Counted from the stretch's first letter, positions 22,760-31,307 are shown. The stretch: 64,000 bases of DNA from Streptomyces hoynatensis (GCF_003626535.1 NZ_RBAL01000002.1:248001-312000), one strand, 5' to 3'. A program made the numbers and translations. The notes: a model not told the origin generated them from the letters alone.

Positions 22760-24274
22760 ATGACTGCTTCCGTGCCCGTTCCCTCCGTTCCCTCCGTTCC
22801 CTCCGTTCCCTCCGTTCCCTCTGTTTCCTCCGTTTCCGCGGTCTCCGTTCCCGCCCCCGTTGCCGCCGCCGCTGCCGCCGGCCGCGACGCGGAAGGCGCC
22901 TCCGGCTGCCCGTCCGCCGCCGGCTCGGGCGCGCTGCCCGTCCTCAGCGAGGGCGTCTGCGCCCCGCTCGCGGACGGGAGCGAGATCGAGTACGCGGCGC
23001 TCGACTACGCCGCAAGCGCCCCCGTGTTGCGCCGCGTCTGGGAGGAGGTCGCCGCGTACGCCCCCCGCTACGGCAGCGTCCACCGCGGCACCGGCCACCT
23101 GTCCCGGCTCTCGACCGAGGTCTTCGAACGCAGCCGGGAGACCGTGCACCGCTTCCTCGGCTGCCGCCCCGCCGACCGGGTCCTGTTCACCCGCTCCACG
23201 ACCGACTCGCTCAACCTGCTCGCCGCGGCCCTGCCGCCCGGCACCCGGGTGTTCGTCTTCGAGACCGAGCACCACGCGGCGCTGCTGCCGTGGGCGCACC
23301 ACGGACACGAGGTGACCTGCCTGCCGGCGCCCGCCTCGCCCGCCGCGGCGGTGGCCACCGCCGCGGCCGCGCTGGCCGCGGCCCCCGCCGGGCCGCGGCT
23401 GCTGTGCGTCACCGGCGCCTCCAACGTGACCGGTGAGCTGTGGCCGGTGCGCGAACTCGCCGTCGCCGCCCACGACAACGGCGCCCGCCTCGTCCTGGAC
23501 GCGGCCCAGCTCGCGCCGCACCGGCGGGTGAACCTCACGCGCCTCGACGCGGACTGGGTGGCCTTCTCCGGGCACAAGCTGTACGCCCCCTTCGGCGCGG
23601 GGGTGCTCGCCGGCCGCCGCGACTGGCTCGACCCGGCCAGGCCCTATCTGGCGGGCGGCGGGGCCACCCGCCGCGTCAGCAGGGCGGCGGACGGCGGCGT
23701 GGACGTCGACTGGGAGACGGGCGAGGCCAGGCACGAGGCCGGCTCGCCCAACGTCATCGGCGCCCTCGCGATCGCCGCCGCCTGCCGGGCGCTGACCGAG
23801 GCGGGACCCGAGGCGCTCGCCGCCCGCGAGCGGCGCCTGTTCTCCCGGCTGCGGGCGGGGCTCGCCGGGGTTACCGGGCTGAGTGAACTCGCCCTGTTCG
23901 GGCCCGAGTCGGCGCGGGTGCCGGTGCTCTCGTTCACCCTGGACGGCTGGGAGAGCGGGGAACTCGCCCAGGCCCTCGCCGAGCGCTACGGCATCGGCGT
24001 GCGCGCCGGGATGTTCTGCGCCCAGCCGCTGGTGCGGAGGCTGCTCGGCGAGCCGGGCCAGGCCGCCGACTGCGAGGGCACGCTGCGCGCGGTGCGGGTG
24101 AGCTTCGGGGCGGGCACCCCGGAGGAGCACCTCACGCGCCTGGTGCGCGCGGTCGGTGAACTGGCCGCGGAACGCGCCCGCCCTGCCCGGACGACGGCCC
24201 CCGTCCCGGCCGCGGCCCCGGAATCCGCCCCGGCTCCGGCATCCGCCCCCGTCCCGGCCCCGGCGGACGCCTGA
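22760..24274 (+). CDS. Class-V aminotransferase-fold PLP enzyme (cysteine-desulfurase-like)
   Basis: A 504-residue fold-type I PLP enzyme. After an unusual N-terminal tail of Pro-Ser-Val repeats and alanines (about 60 residues), it has LDYAASAPVLRRVWEEVAAY, RVLFTRSTTDSLNLLAAALP, the cofactor-binding LVLDAAQLAPHRRVNL and the lysine motif WVAFSGHKLYAPFGAG. The C-terminal domain contains GVRAGMFCAQPLVRRLLGEP, whose Cys could be a sulfur carrier. Class-V enzymes include cysteine desulfurases and selenocysteine lyases. Control by the upstream SAM riboswitch points to sulfur amino-acid metabolism. ATG 22760 has AAGGG nine bases upstream. No Fe-S or thiolation genes are adjacent. Confidence 0.85.
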   Translation: MTASVPVPSVPSVPSVPSVPSVSSVSAVSVPAPVAAAAAAGRDAEGASGCPSAAGSGALPVLSEGVCAPLADGSEIEYAALDYAASAPVLRRVWEEVAAYAPRYGSVHRGTGHLSRLSTEVFERSRETVHRFLGCRPADRVLFTRSTTDSLNLLAAALPPGTRVFVFETEHHAALLPWAHHGHEVTCLPAPASPAAAVATAAAALAAAPAGPRLLCVTGASNVTGELWPVRELAVAAHDNGARLVLDAAQLAPHRRVNLTRLDADWVAFSGHKLYAPFGAGVLAGRRDWLDPARPYLAGGGATRRVSRAADGGVDVDWETGEARHEAGSPNVIGALAIAAACRALTEAGPEALAARERRLFSRLRAGLAGVTGLSELALFGPESARVPVLSFTLDGWESGELAQALAERYGIGVRAGMFCAQPLVRRLLGEPGQAADCEGTLRAVRVSFGAGTPEEHLTRLVRAVGELAAERARPARTTAPVPAAAPESAPAPASAPVPAPADA

Positions 24275-24415
24275 GCGGCCGGGCGCCCGCGGCCCCCGCG
24301 CCCCCATCAGCCCCGGCGGCGCCCGCGCCCCCGGCCGGGCGCGCGCCCCCGGCGGGTCCGGCAACCCCGGCGGCGCCCGCGTTCCCCACCGGGCGCGGGC
24401 GGCCGTTCGGGCCGC

Positions 24416-25396
24416 TCACCGCGCGGCGCGCGCCTTCAGGGGCTCCCACCAGGCGCGGTGCTCGCGGTACCAGGCGACCGTCTCGGCCAGCGCGGTGTCG
24501 AAATCGGCGCGCGGCCGGTAGCCGAGCTCACGGCTGATCTTGCTCCAGTCCAGGGAGTAACGCCGGTCGTGGCCCTTGCGGTCGGGCACGTGCCGCACCC
24601 GTTCCCAGCCCGCGCCGCAGGCCGCGAGCAGCCGCGCGGTCAGCTCCCGGTTCGTCAACTCGGTGCCGCCGCCGATGTGGTACACCTCGCCCGCCCGCCC
24701 CCGGGTGCGCACCAATTCGATGCCGCGGACGTGATCGTCGACGTGCAGCCAGTCCCGCACGTGCCCCCCGTCCCCGTAGAGCGGGACGTCCAGGCCGTCG
24801 AGCAGGTTCGTGACGAACAGCGGGACGAGCTTCTCGGGGAACTGGTGGGGGCCGAAGTTGTTGGAGCAGCGGGTCACCCGCACGTCGCACCCGTGGGTGT
24901 GGTGCTGGGCGAGGACGAGCAGGTCGGAGGCCGCCTTCGAGGCGGCGTAGGGGGAGTGGGGCCGCAACGGCTCGGTCTCCCGCCAGGACCCGGAGGCCAG
25001 CGAGCCGTACACCTCGTCGGTCGACACGTGCACGAGGGCCCGCACCCCGCCGCGCCTGGCCGCCTCCAGCAGGGTCTGGGTGCCGAGCACATTGGTCGAC
25101 ACGAAGGCGGTGCCGTCCGCGATGGACCGGTCCACGTGCGACTCGGCGGCGAAGTGGACGATCTCCTCGTGCTCCGCGGCCAGCCGCCCGACCAGGCCCG
25201 CGTCCCTGATGTCGCCGTGCACGAAGCGGAAGCCGGGGTGGCCGCGTACCGGGTCGAGGGTGGCGGGCTGCGCCGCGTAGGTGAGCGCGTCGAGCACGGT
25301 CACCCGGACGCCGCCCGGGCCCCCGGGCCCGAGCAGCATCCGCACGTAGTGCGAGCCGATGAAGCCGGCTCCGCCGGTCACCAGGATTCCGGTCAT
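24416..25396 (-). CDS. rfbB: dTDP-glucose 4,6-dehydratase
   Basis: A 326-residue extended SDR. It has the NAD motif TGGAGFIGSHYVRMLLG at the N-terminus, ALTYAA, IVHFAAESHVDRSIADGTAF, the catalytic stretch HVSTDEVYGSL and the active-site YAASKAASD. NNFGPHQFPEKLVPLFV and HVRDWLHVDDHVRGIELV bind the nucleotide sugar. These are diagnostic of RmlB/RfbB, which makes dTDP-4-keto-6-deoxyglucose. The usual partners rmlA, rmlC and rmlD are not in the window, so it either completes a pathway encoded elsewhere or serves a separate deoxysugar. ATG 25396 is clear from homology, with only a weak ribosome site. Confidence 0.93.
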   Translation of the reverse strand: MTGILVTGGAGFIGSHYVRMLLGPGGPGGVRVTVLDALTYAAQPATLDPVRGHPGFRFVHGDIRDAGLVGRLAAEHEEIVHFAAESHVDRSIADGTAFVSTNVLGTQTLLEAARRGGVRALVHVSTDEVYGSLASGSWRETEPLRPHSPYAASKAASDLLVLAQHHTHGCDVRVTRCSNNFGPHQFPEKLVPLFVTNLLDGLDVPLYGDGGHVRDWLHVDDHVRGIELVRTRGRAGEVYHIGGGTELTNRELTARLLAACGAGWERVRHVPDRKGHDRRYSLDWSKISRELGYRPRADFDTALAETVAWYREHRAWWEPLKARAAR

Positions 25397-25600
25397 GTCG
25401 CAGTCCGCACCTTGAGGTTCGTTCGGATCGCCGTGGTCGGGTGGGTCGCCGTGGTCGGGCGGGGGCTGGGCCCGGGGTCGGGCCGTGGCGGGGGTCGTGG
25501 TCGGGTGGGTCGTTTCGCGGGTGCACGGGCCGTTGCGGAGATGAGCGGCCCAGGCCGCCTTCCGAACGTTATCGATCGCGGACCGCACCGCGCCGTTCCC

Positions 25601-25670
25601 GCCCCCGCGCGGCCCCCGCCCCCGCGCCGCCCCCGCGCCGCCCCCGCGCCGCCCCCGCGCCGCTCCCGCC
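25601..25670. repeat. GC-rich 12-bp tandem repeat in a 376-base gene-free stretch
   Basis: Between the dehydratase (start 25396) and the gene at 25773 there is no gene. 25601-25670 holds about four copies of a CGCGCCGCCCCC-like unit. The part nearer the dehydratase (25430-25520) has several GGTCGGGTGGGTCG-like copies. Both are simple GC-rich repeats. Confidence 0.6.
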
Positions 25671-25772
25671 CCGCGGGCCGCGCCGCCCCGGGCCCGCACC
25701 GACCTGCGGCCGGGGGGTGCCCGGCTTACCGTGAAGGACGGGCCCATTCGCCGATCGTGTCGGGAGGCCGGG

Positions 25773-26237
25773 GTGCGCAGCAGGCTGGTGTACGAGCAGG
25801 GCGGGCTGCGGACCTTCGTGCTCGTGCTGGACTCGGGGGACGAGGCGTTCGGCAGCATCTCCGGGTTCGCGCGGCAGGAGGGGATCACCGGGGCCGGGCT
25901 GACCGCGGTGGGCGCCTGCCGGGAGGCCACCCTCGGCTACTTCGACCCGGACATCGGCGACTACCGCAGCACCCGCTTCGAGGAGCAGATGGAGGTGCTG
26001 TCCCTGATCGGCGACGTCGCCACGCAGGACGGGGAGCCCGCCCTGCACGCGCACGTCGTCCTCGGCCGCAAGAGCTCCTCGGCCATCGGCGGTCACCTCA
26101 TGGCGGCGACCGTGCACCCCACGATGGAGATCGTCCTCACCGAGACCCCCGCCCACCTGCGCAAGCGGCTCGACCCGGCGACCGGGCTCGCCCTCATCGA
26201 CCTGGACGCCTCCTCGGGGCCCGCGAGCGCCGGCTGA
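25773..26237 (+). CDS. PPC-domain (DUF296) protein
   Basis: A 154-residue protein that is a single PPC/DUF296 domain: TFVLVLDSGDEAFGSISGFA, GITGAGLTAVGACREATLGY and the conserved HAHVVLGRKSSSAIGGHLM. In plants this domain is joined to AT-hook DNA-binding motifs; free-standing bacterial forms are trimeric and of unclear function. GTG 25773 is chosen because GGGAGG is five bases upstream; another GTG at 25731 in the same frame has none. The last 44 bases overlap the end of the convergent reductase gene. Confidence 0.85.
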   Translation: MRSRLVYEQGGLRTFVLVLDSGDEAFGSISGFARQEGITGAGLTAVGACREATLGYFDPDIGDYRSTRFEEQMEVLSLIGDVATQDGEPALHAHVVLGRKSSSAIGGHLMAATVHPTMEIVLTETPAHLRKRLDPATGLALIDLDASSGPASAG

Positions 26238-27522
26238 GCCGCGGCGCCGGGTTCGGCACCGCCCGCATCAGCGTCGTGATGAGGCGGTCCGCGGCGTCCC
26301 CGTCGCGTTCGTCGGTCAGGTTGACCAGGACCCGGATGGCGTAGCGCATCGCGGCGGGCGAGGTGATCAGCCGGCGGCTGATCAGCGAGGTGACCGCGGG
26401 CCTGGTCAGCAGCGCGGCCCAGGCGTTGCCGAGGCGGTAGTAGCGGCCGTTGCGGCGGCGCACCTCGTCCGGGTAACGCCGCAGGACCCGTTCGCGCCAG
26501 GGGCCGCCCGGCCGCGCCAGCGCGTCGGTCACCACCTCGGCCGCCAGCTCGCCCGACTCCAGCGCGTACGGGATGCCCTCGCCGCTCCACGGGCTCACCA
26601 TGCCGCCGGAATCCCCCGCGAGCAGCAGGCCGCGGCTGTAGTGCGGCAGCCGGTTGAAGCCCATCGGCAGGGCCGCGCCGCGCACCGGCCCGTCCACGCC
26701 CGCCGCATCGCGCAGGCCCCACTCCTCCGGCGTGCGGGCCAGCCAGTCGTCGAGCACCCGGCGGGTGTCGACGCCGGGGGCACGCGGCGTGCTGACCAGG
26801 CCGAGGCCGACGTTCACCCGGCCGTCGCCCATCGGGAAGATCCAGCCGTAGCCGGGCAGCGCCGGCCCGCCGGGGCGCGTGGTCAGGTCGCCCCAGATGT
26901 CCAGGTAGGGGTCGGCGTGCCTGGCCTCGGTGCGGTGGTAGCGGCGGATCGCGGTGGCCATGGGCCGGTGGGGCAGCCGCCGGATGCCCAGCGCGACGCC
27001 CAGCCGGGCCGACACCCCGTCGGCGGCCACGACGAGCGGCGCCTCGAACCTCTCGGCGCGCCCTTCGGGCCCCACCGCCGCCTCGACGCCCCGCACCCGC
27101 CCCGTGGCGTCGAGCACGGGGGCCGTCACCCGGGCCGAGGTACGCAGCCGCGCGCCCGCGGCGACGGCGCGGCGGGCCAGGAGGTCGTCGAAGTCATGCC
27201 GCGACCTGGTCAGCCCGAAACCGGGAAAGCGCGGGCTCTCCGGCCAGTCGATCTCCACGGAGGTCTCGCCGGACACGAACCGCACGCCCCGGTTGCGCTG
27301 CCAGCCCTCGCCGCCCACGTCGACGCCCATCCGGGCCAGTTGGTGCACGGCCCGCGGGGTGAGGCCGTCGCCGCACACCTTCTCGCGGGGGAACTCCGAC
27401 TTCTCCAGCAGCAGCACGTCGAGCCCGTGCCCGGCCAGGTGGCAGGCCGCGGAGGACCCGGCGGGCCCTGCGCCCACCACGATGACGTCGGCGGCTTCGG
27501 CGGGCTTACGGCGTTTTGCCAT
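26194..27522 (-). CDS. Geranylgeranyl reductase-family FAD-dependent oxidoreductase
   Basis: A 442-residue flavoprotein. The N-terminus has the FAD dinucleotide motif VIVVGAGPAGSSAACHLAGH and EKVCGDGLTPRAVHQLARMG, the latter typical of the family. The second FAD motif is GLLLAGDSGGMVSPWSGEGI. Members reduce isoprenoid double bonds, for example in menaquinone or membrane lipids. The C-terminal 20 residues are basic and unusual. GAAGGA seven bases before ATG 27522 sets the start. Its 3' end overlaps the convergent DUF296 gene by 44 bases. Confidence 0.9.
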   Translation of the reverse strand: MAKRRKPAEAADVIVVGAGPAGSSAACHLAGHGLDVLLLEKSEFPREKVCGDGLTPRAVHQLARMGVDVGGEGWQRNRGVRFVSGETSVEIDWPESPRFPGFGLTRSRHDFDDLLARRAVAAGARLRTSARVTAPVLDATGRVRGVEAAVGPEGRAERFEAPLVVAADGVSARLGVALGIRRLPHRPMATAIRRYHRTEARHADPYLDIWGDLTTRPGGPALPGYGWIFPMGDGRVNVGLGLVSTPRAPGVDTRRVLDDWLARTPEEWGLRDAAGVDGPVRGAALPMGFNRLPHYSRGLLLAGDSGGMVSPWSGEGIPYALESGELAAEVVTDALARPGGPWRERVLRRYPDEVRRRNGRYYRLGNAWAALLTRPAVTSLISRRLITSPAAMRYAIRVLVNLTDERDGDAADRLITTLMRAVPNPAPRLSRRSRAPRRRPGR

Positions 27523-27722
27523 GGCGCGGTCCTTCCCGATGCGAACTGCCGAGGGGCGCGATCGACCTTAGCGGCCGCACACCCAGCGCCCCCGGAACGA
27601 GCCGCACGACCCCGAACACGCCCACGGCCCCGCGGCGCCTCCTCCCCCTGTTGGTCCCGCTGCTCCTCCCCCCGGTTCTCCGGTGGTTTCTCCGCTCGTT
27701 TCTCCCTTCGTTTCTCCGCGAT

Positions 27723-27957
27723 CCTGGTGGGGCTCGTGATGACTTCGGGAGACGGTCTCGTTACCCTGGGTGCGATCGCAGGGAGGGCATCGACCTGCAG
27801 GACATCGACCCGGGGGGGTTGGCAATGGGGAACTTCGACGAGGAGTGGGCGCGCATCCAGGCCGATGCGCGGGAGCGGGTGGCGCGTACCCGGCTGGACT
27901 CGGCGGGCGACGGGCAGGGTTCGGGCGCACGCCCCGGGCTCGGCGCCGACTGGGGGG
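27723..27957 (+). repeat. Left arm of a 230-bp inverted repeat
   Basis: This segment, covering the promoter region and first 44 codons of the EspC-like gene, recurs inverted at 32685-32914 with about 90% identity by eye. The likely promoter in it includes a GCTCGTGATGAC element and TACCCT. Confidence 0.9.
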
Positions 27958-28253
27958 CGAAACGGGCGGCGGCGGACCACCTCGACCGGGAGACGCTGCC
28001 CGGCGTCGCCTCGGCGGGGGAGCGGCCGGTGGACAGCCTGACGCAGGCCGCCTCCCGCCTGGCCGGCTGGGAGACGGCGCGCGGCCTGCACACGGTCCTG
28101 GAGCGCTGGCAGGCCCAGGTCTCCGCGTTACGGGGCCAACTGGAGGTGGAGAGCAACGCCTTACGCTCGACCGCGTCCGACTTCCAGGGCCTCGACGCCG
28201 AACTGGGCCACCGGATGCGGGCCCTCAACCCGTCGATCACCGACCCGGAGTGA
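27825..28253 (+). CDS. EspC-like/type VII secretion-associated small protein
   Basis: A 142-residue protein. Residues 1-65 are charged and poorly conserved. The C-terminal half is a helical pair (RPVDSLTQAASRLAGWETAR, LERWQAQVSALRGQLEVESN, LRSTASDFQGLDAELGHRMR) resembling the EspC/DUF2580 family of ESX-associated secreted proteins. Two leucine codons, at 28128 and 28161, are TTA, so translation should need the bldA tRNA, active late in development. The ATG lies six bases after a GGGGGGG tract. The next gene starts six bases after its stop, so the two form an operon. The first 44 codons are duplicated in inverted orientation at 32685-32816. Confidence 0.72.
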   Translation: MGNFDEEWARIQADARERVARTRLDSAGDGQGSGARPGLGADWGAKRAAADHLDRETLPGVASAGERPVDSLTQAASRLAGWETARGLHTVLERWQAQVSALRGQLEVESNALRSTASDFQGLDAELGHRMRALNPSITDPE

Positions 28254-28259
28254 CGGGCC

Positions 28260-30500
28260 GTGCCGACCTACGCGGAGATCCTGGAGCTCGACTTCGCCCA
28301 CCTGACCACGGTGGCCGACGAACTGGACGGCGCGGCAGGGGAGTTCGCCGACGCCAAGGAGGACTACGCCCAGCACGTCGCGAGCGTCTCGAACACCGGC
28401 GAGGTGTGGTGGGGCATCAGCGCGGAGGCCGCCGCCTGGCGGTTCTCCAACACGGAGGGCGAGCTGGGCGCGGCCGAGTCGGAGGCCCGCGCGCTCGCGG
28501 GCGTCATCCGCGAGGGCGTGTCCGAACTGCGGCGGCTGCGGGAGGCGCTGACCGCGCTGTCCGAGGAGGCGCGGGCCGCCGGTTTCGAGATCAGCGGCGG
28601 CGGCGACGTGCGCGACGCCCTCGAACGCTCCGGCATCCCGGAGCTGGAAGACGGCAGGGCCGAGTGGCAGGCCCAGGTCAACGACCTGGTCGCGCAGGCG
28701 AACGAGGCCGACTACAACCTGCGGATCGCGCTCGCCGAGATCGTCCAGGGCCGGGACGGCAGGCGGGCCGGCGTGTTCAACGGCTCCCCGCTGGCCGGCG
28801 AGGACCAGGCACTGGCCGCGCGCGCCGGCGCACTCGCCGAACGCCTCGCGGAGGGCGAGGAGCTGACCGCGGCCGAGTGGGAACAGCTGAACCGGCTGCT
28901 GAGCGGCAACGCCGACGACGGGGAGTTCACCCGCGCCCTCCTGGAAAACCTCGGGGCCGACGGCCTCATCGACCTGTCCGCACGCATCGCCGAACACGCG
29001 GGCGAGGCCGGGGACTCGGCCCTCGGCCGGCGCTTCCACGCGCTGAACAACGGCCTGGCCGCCGCGCTCGCCACGGCGACCCGGGTGCCCGCCGAGGAGT
29101 ACCCGCAGTGGGCCCAGAGCCCGGCGGGCCGCTTCTACGCCGACTTCATGGCCGACCTGCACGAGGCGGGAGTCGCCGGGTACGCCGTGGACGGGCTCAC
29201 CGAACGGGAGGACGTGCGCGGCTACCAGCTCCTGGTCGGCATGATGGGCACCGCCGACGACGGCGTGGCCGGCGACTTCTCGGAACGCTTCCTGCACGAC
29301 CTCGCCGACGACGTACGGGCCGCGGAGGACCCGGAGCAGGGTGGCGACCCGGACCTGTGGCACCTGGGCGCCGACGACCTGAACGTGGACGGCATCGACG
29401 AGGCCGACCTGGCCGCGTTCGCCCTGGACCCGATGGACGGCCTCCTGGGCATCATGAGCCACCAGCCGGACGTCGCCGCCTCCTACCTCGACCCCGCGCA
29501 CGGCAACGACCGCCTCGACTACCTCCTCAACCACCGCGACTGGGCCCAACTCGGCCTGCCCTCGGGCGCGTCCGTCACCTACGTCCAGGGCGACCTCGAC
29601 GGCCTCGGCGCGGCACTCCAGTCCGCCACCACGGGCGTCCCCCCGGACGTGGGCCCCGGCACCCGCGGAATCGACATCACGGACGCGGGCGCCCGCATCA
29701 TGCACGACGTCGTCGAAACCCTCTCCGCCAACAACGCCGCCCCCCTCTCCGACACGGGCCCCTTCCAGTCCCTCCGGCCGGAACTGGCCCGGATGACGGG
29801 GGCTTATATGGGGGACTTCCAGCTTGCGGTGAGCGGGTTGGAACTCCCTACCGGGATGGAGGGGATCGTTGATCTAAATGGCTTGCCCGTAACGGAATTC
29901 CTCGGACAACTCGGCAGAGACCAGGAAGCGCACGCGATCATCACGGGCGCACAACAGGCGTACACCGCCTTTGCTCTGGACCGTCAGTTTGACCAACCGC
30001 TTGGGGAAGGGATGAGCTGGGCTGACAGAGTCGAAAATGCTGTGGCTTCCGGAGCGCAGATGGCGGGAATTATGAGCCAGGCCCGAGCGGATGCCGTATA
30101 CGATGCCGGGATCAGTGGAGACGTGGAATACAACGAAAGGCTCGATCTCGTTGAGGATTGGGCGGGAATGGTGCTCGACGAATGCGTTGGCGCCGTCTCG
30201 GAGCGGGCAGGGGTGGCGGGTCCTGTCATCGAATGGGGAGTGGCAGAGCTGTCCGAGAGTATCTTTTCCACGCTCGAACGAGACAACAGCGAAGACGCTG
30301 CACAAAATGCCGGCGACAGCTACGAAACCGGCCACCGGGCGGCGATCGACGCAGCGAAGCGGGCGGTCACGGTTGCCGCGTCGGGCACCTTCGATGAAGA
30401 CAGCCAGGACATGACCGATCTGCGCAACGCGGCTACCAGGACGGTCACTAGCCATTTCGGCCTCAGGATCAGCTGGAGTCCGCCTGGCGCGGATGCGTAA
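28260..30500 (+). CDS. Large WXG-type protein, possible type VII secretion substrate
   Basis: A 746-residue protein without signal peptide. The first 110 residues form a WXG100-like helical hairpin (LDFAHLTTVADELDGAAGEF, VWWGISAEAAAWRFSNTEGE). Residues about 110-500 are acidic and helix-rich (LEELTAAEWEQLNRLLSGNA-like stretches), and the C-terminal 240 are of lower GC than the rest. GC drops sharply at about 29780-29850. This is consistent with an exchanged C-terminal domain, as seen in polymorphic toxins. The end (AIDAAKRAVTVAASGT, SQDMTDLRNAATRTVTSHFG) is also present in the inverted remnant at 32523-32816. I recognise no catalytic motif. GTG 28260 follows the EspC-like stop by six bases, and a lipoprotein gene follows 18 bases after its own stop. 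Confidence 0.7.
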   Translation: MPTYAEILELDFAHLTTVADELDGAAGEFADAKEDYAQHVASVSNTGEVWWGISAEAAAWRFSNTEGELGAAESEARALAGVIREGVSELRRLREALTALSEEARAAGFEISGGGDVRDALERSGIPELEDGRAEWQAQVNDLVAQANEADYNLRIALAEIVQGRDGRRAGVFNGSPLAGEDQALAARAGALAERLAEGEELTAAEWEQLNRLLSGNADDGEFTRALLENLGADGLIDLSARIAEHAGEAGDSALGRRFHALNNGLAAALATATRVPAEEYPQWAQSPAGRFYADFMADLHEAGVAGYAVDGLTEREDVRGYQLLVGMMGTADDGVAGDFSERFLHDLADDVRAAEDPEQGGDPDLWHLGADDLNVDGIDEADLAAFALDPMDGLLGIMSHQPDVAASYLDPAHGNDRLDYLLNHRDWAQLGLPSGASVTYVQGDLDGLGAALQSATTGVPPDVGPGTRGIDITDAGARIMHDVVETLSANNAAPLSDTGPFQSLRPELARMTGAYMGDFQLAVSGLELPTGMEGIVDLNGLPVTEFLGQLGRDQEAHAIITGAQQAYTAFALDRQFDQPLGEGMSWADRVENAVASGAQMAGIMSQARADAVYDAGISGDVEYNERLDLVEDWAGMVLDECVGAVSERAGVAGPVIEWGVAELSESIFSTLERDNSEDAAQNAGDSYETGHRAAIDAAKRAVTVAASGTFDEDSQDMTDLRNAATRTVTSHFGLRISWSPPGADA

Positions 30501-30518
30501 CTATGGGAGATAAGGATC

Positions 30519-31085
30519 ATGTATCGCTCCGCGAGTTCAAGCGCGTTCGTGGTGGTGCTGACGATTTTCCTTCTCGGGTGCGGAGGGTCCGCTGAGCGGG
30601 AGTATGCACTGCCGGAGAATTTTTGTGACGTCGATCTTCCGCAGGAAGATTACGAGGCGTTGTTTCCCCCCGGATCGGAACTGATCGTTCAGCCTTCTTA
30701 CGATGACTTCTCGGCCGGTGCCGCCTCTCGTTATTGCCGGGTCTCCGTTGACGGAGAAGAGGTGATCCGGGTGGATGCCGACGGCGTCGACAGCTTCGAG
30801 AATGCGATTGTCCACAGCGGCCTGTCTGTGGAAATGGATGATGCAGAGCCCGTGGACGGGGAATTCGATGCTGTGGTGTGGCCGCATGTAGCAATGGCCA
30901 CGGCGCCTTGTGTGGTGCCAAACGTCGAAGGAAACAACTACATCGAGACTCTGACGCTGGTTCTGTCCGCGGACAGTCCCGGGGACGACGACGAGTCGGT
31001 GCGTTTGCTGTCGAGTCTGATTCAGCCGTTCATGGCGGAGACGGTTGAGATGACGCCATGTGAGGAGAACGAAGGGAATTCCTGA
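30519..31085 (+). CDS. Lipoprotein 1, possible immunity or partner protein
   Basis: A 188-residue lipoprotein (SAFVVVLTIFLLGCGGS, lipobox LLGC). The mature part is acidic and has four more cysteines (NFC, RYC, TAPC, MTPC), consistent with two disulfides outside the membrane. It is about 78% identical, by my count over 104 residues, to the lipoprotein at 31942-32508. It lies 18 bases after the large WXG-type gene, with AAGGA before ATG 30519, so it is surely co-transcribed with it. GC is lower than the window average. A surface lipoprotein encoded next to a secreted substrate may protect the producer, but this is inference only. Confidence 0.75.
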   Translation: MYRSASSSAFVVVLTIFLLGCGGSAEREYALPENFCDVDLPQEDYEALFPPGSELIVQPSYDDFSAGAASRYCRVSVDGEEVIRVDADGVDSFENAIVHSGLSVEMDDAEPVDGEFDAVVWPHVAMATAPCVVPNVEGNNYIETLTLVLSADSPGDDDESVRLLSSLIQPFMAETVEMTPCEENEGNS

Positions 31086-31182
31086 TCGCGTACGCGCGTT
31101 TCCCTGGCGGGACGTGCATTTCCCGTTGGCTGTCGTCCGGGTGGCCGGCGGTTGGGCGTTACGGGAGGGGGTAGTCTGCGGC

Positions 31183-31263
31183 GCGTTGACGCTTGTGCTG
31201 TCCGCGGACGGTCCGGGGGATAATGACGAATCGGTGCGGGTGTTGTCGGATCTGATTCAGCCA
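31183..31263 (+). pseudogene. Lipoprotein gene fragment
   Basis: 27 codons reading LTLVLSADGPGDNDESVRVL then SDLIQP match the C-terminal part of lipoprotein 1 (SADSPGDDDESVRLL) but have no N-terminal part or start and run into unrelated codons after IQP. It is a partial duplicate of the C-terminal coding region, 100 bases after the intact gene. Confidence 0.8.
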
Positions 31264-31307
31264 TGGTCGAACTCCCCTCCACGGGTTCTCACTCAAGCCC
31301 CTTCCCC

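Noticed and set aside
29806-29812. TTA-like triplet in the large WXG-type gene
   Set aside because: It is out of frame (GCT TAT ATG), so it is not a leucine codon.
27770-29872. A 700-codon open frame in another frame over the EspC-like and large WXG-type genes
   Set aside because: It is Arg/Gly/Pro-rich with the codon pattern of a shadow frame. The overlapping frame has normal composition, ribosome sites and family similarity.
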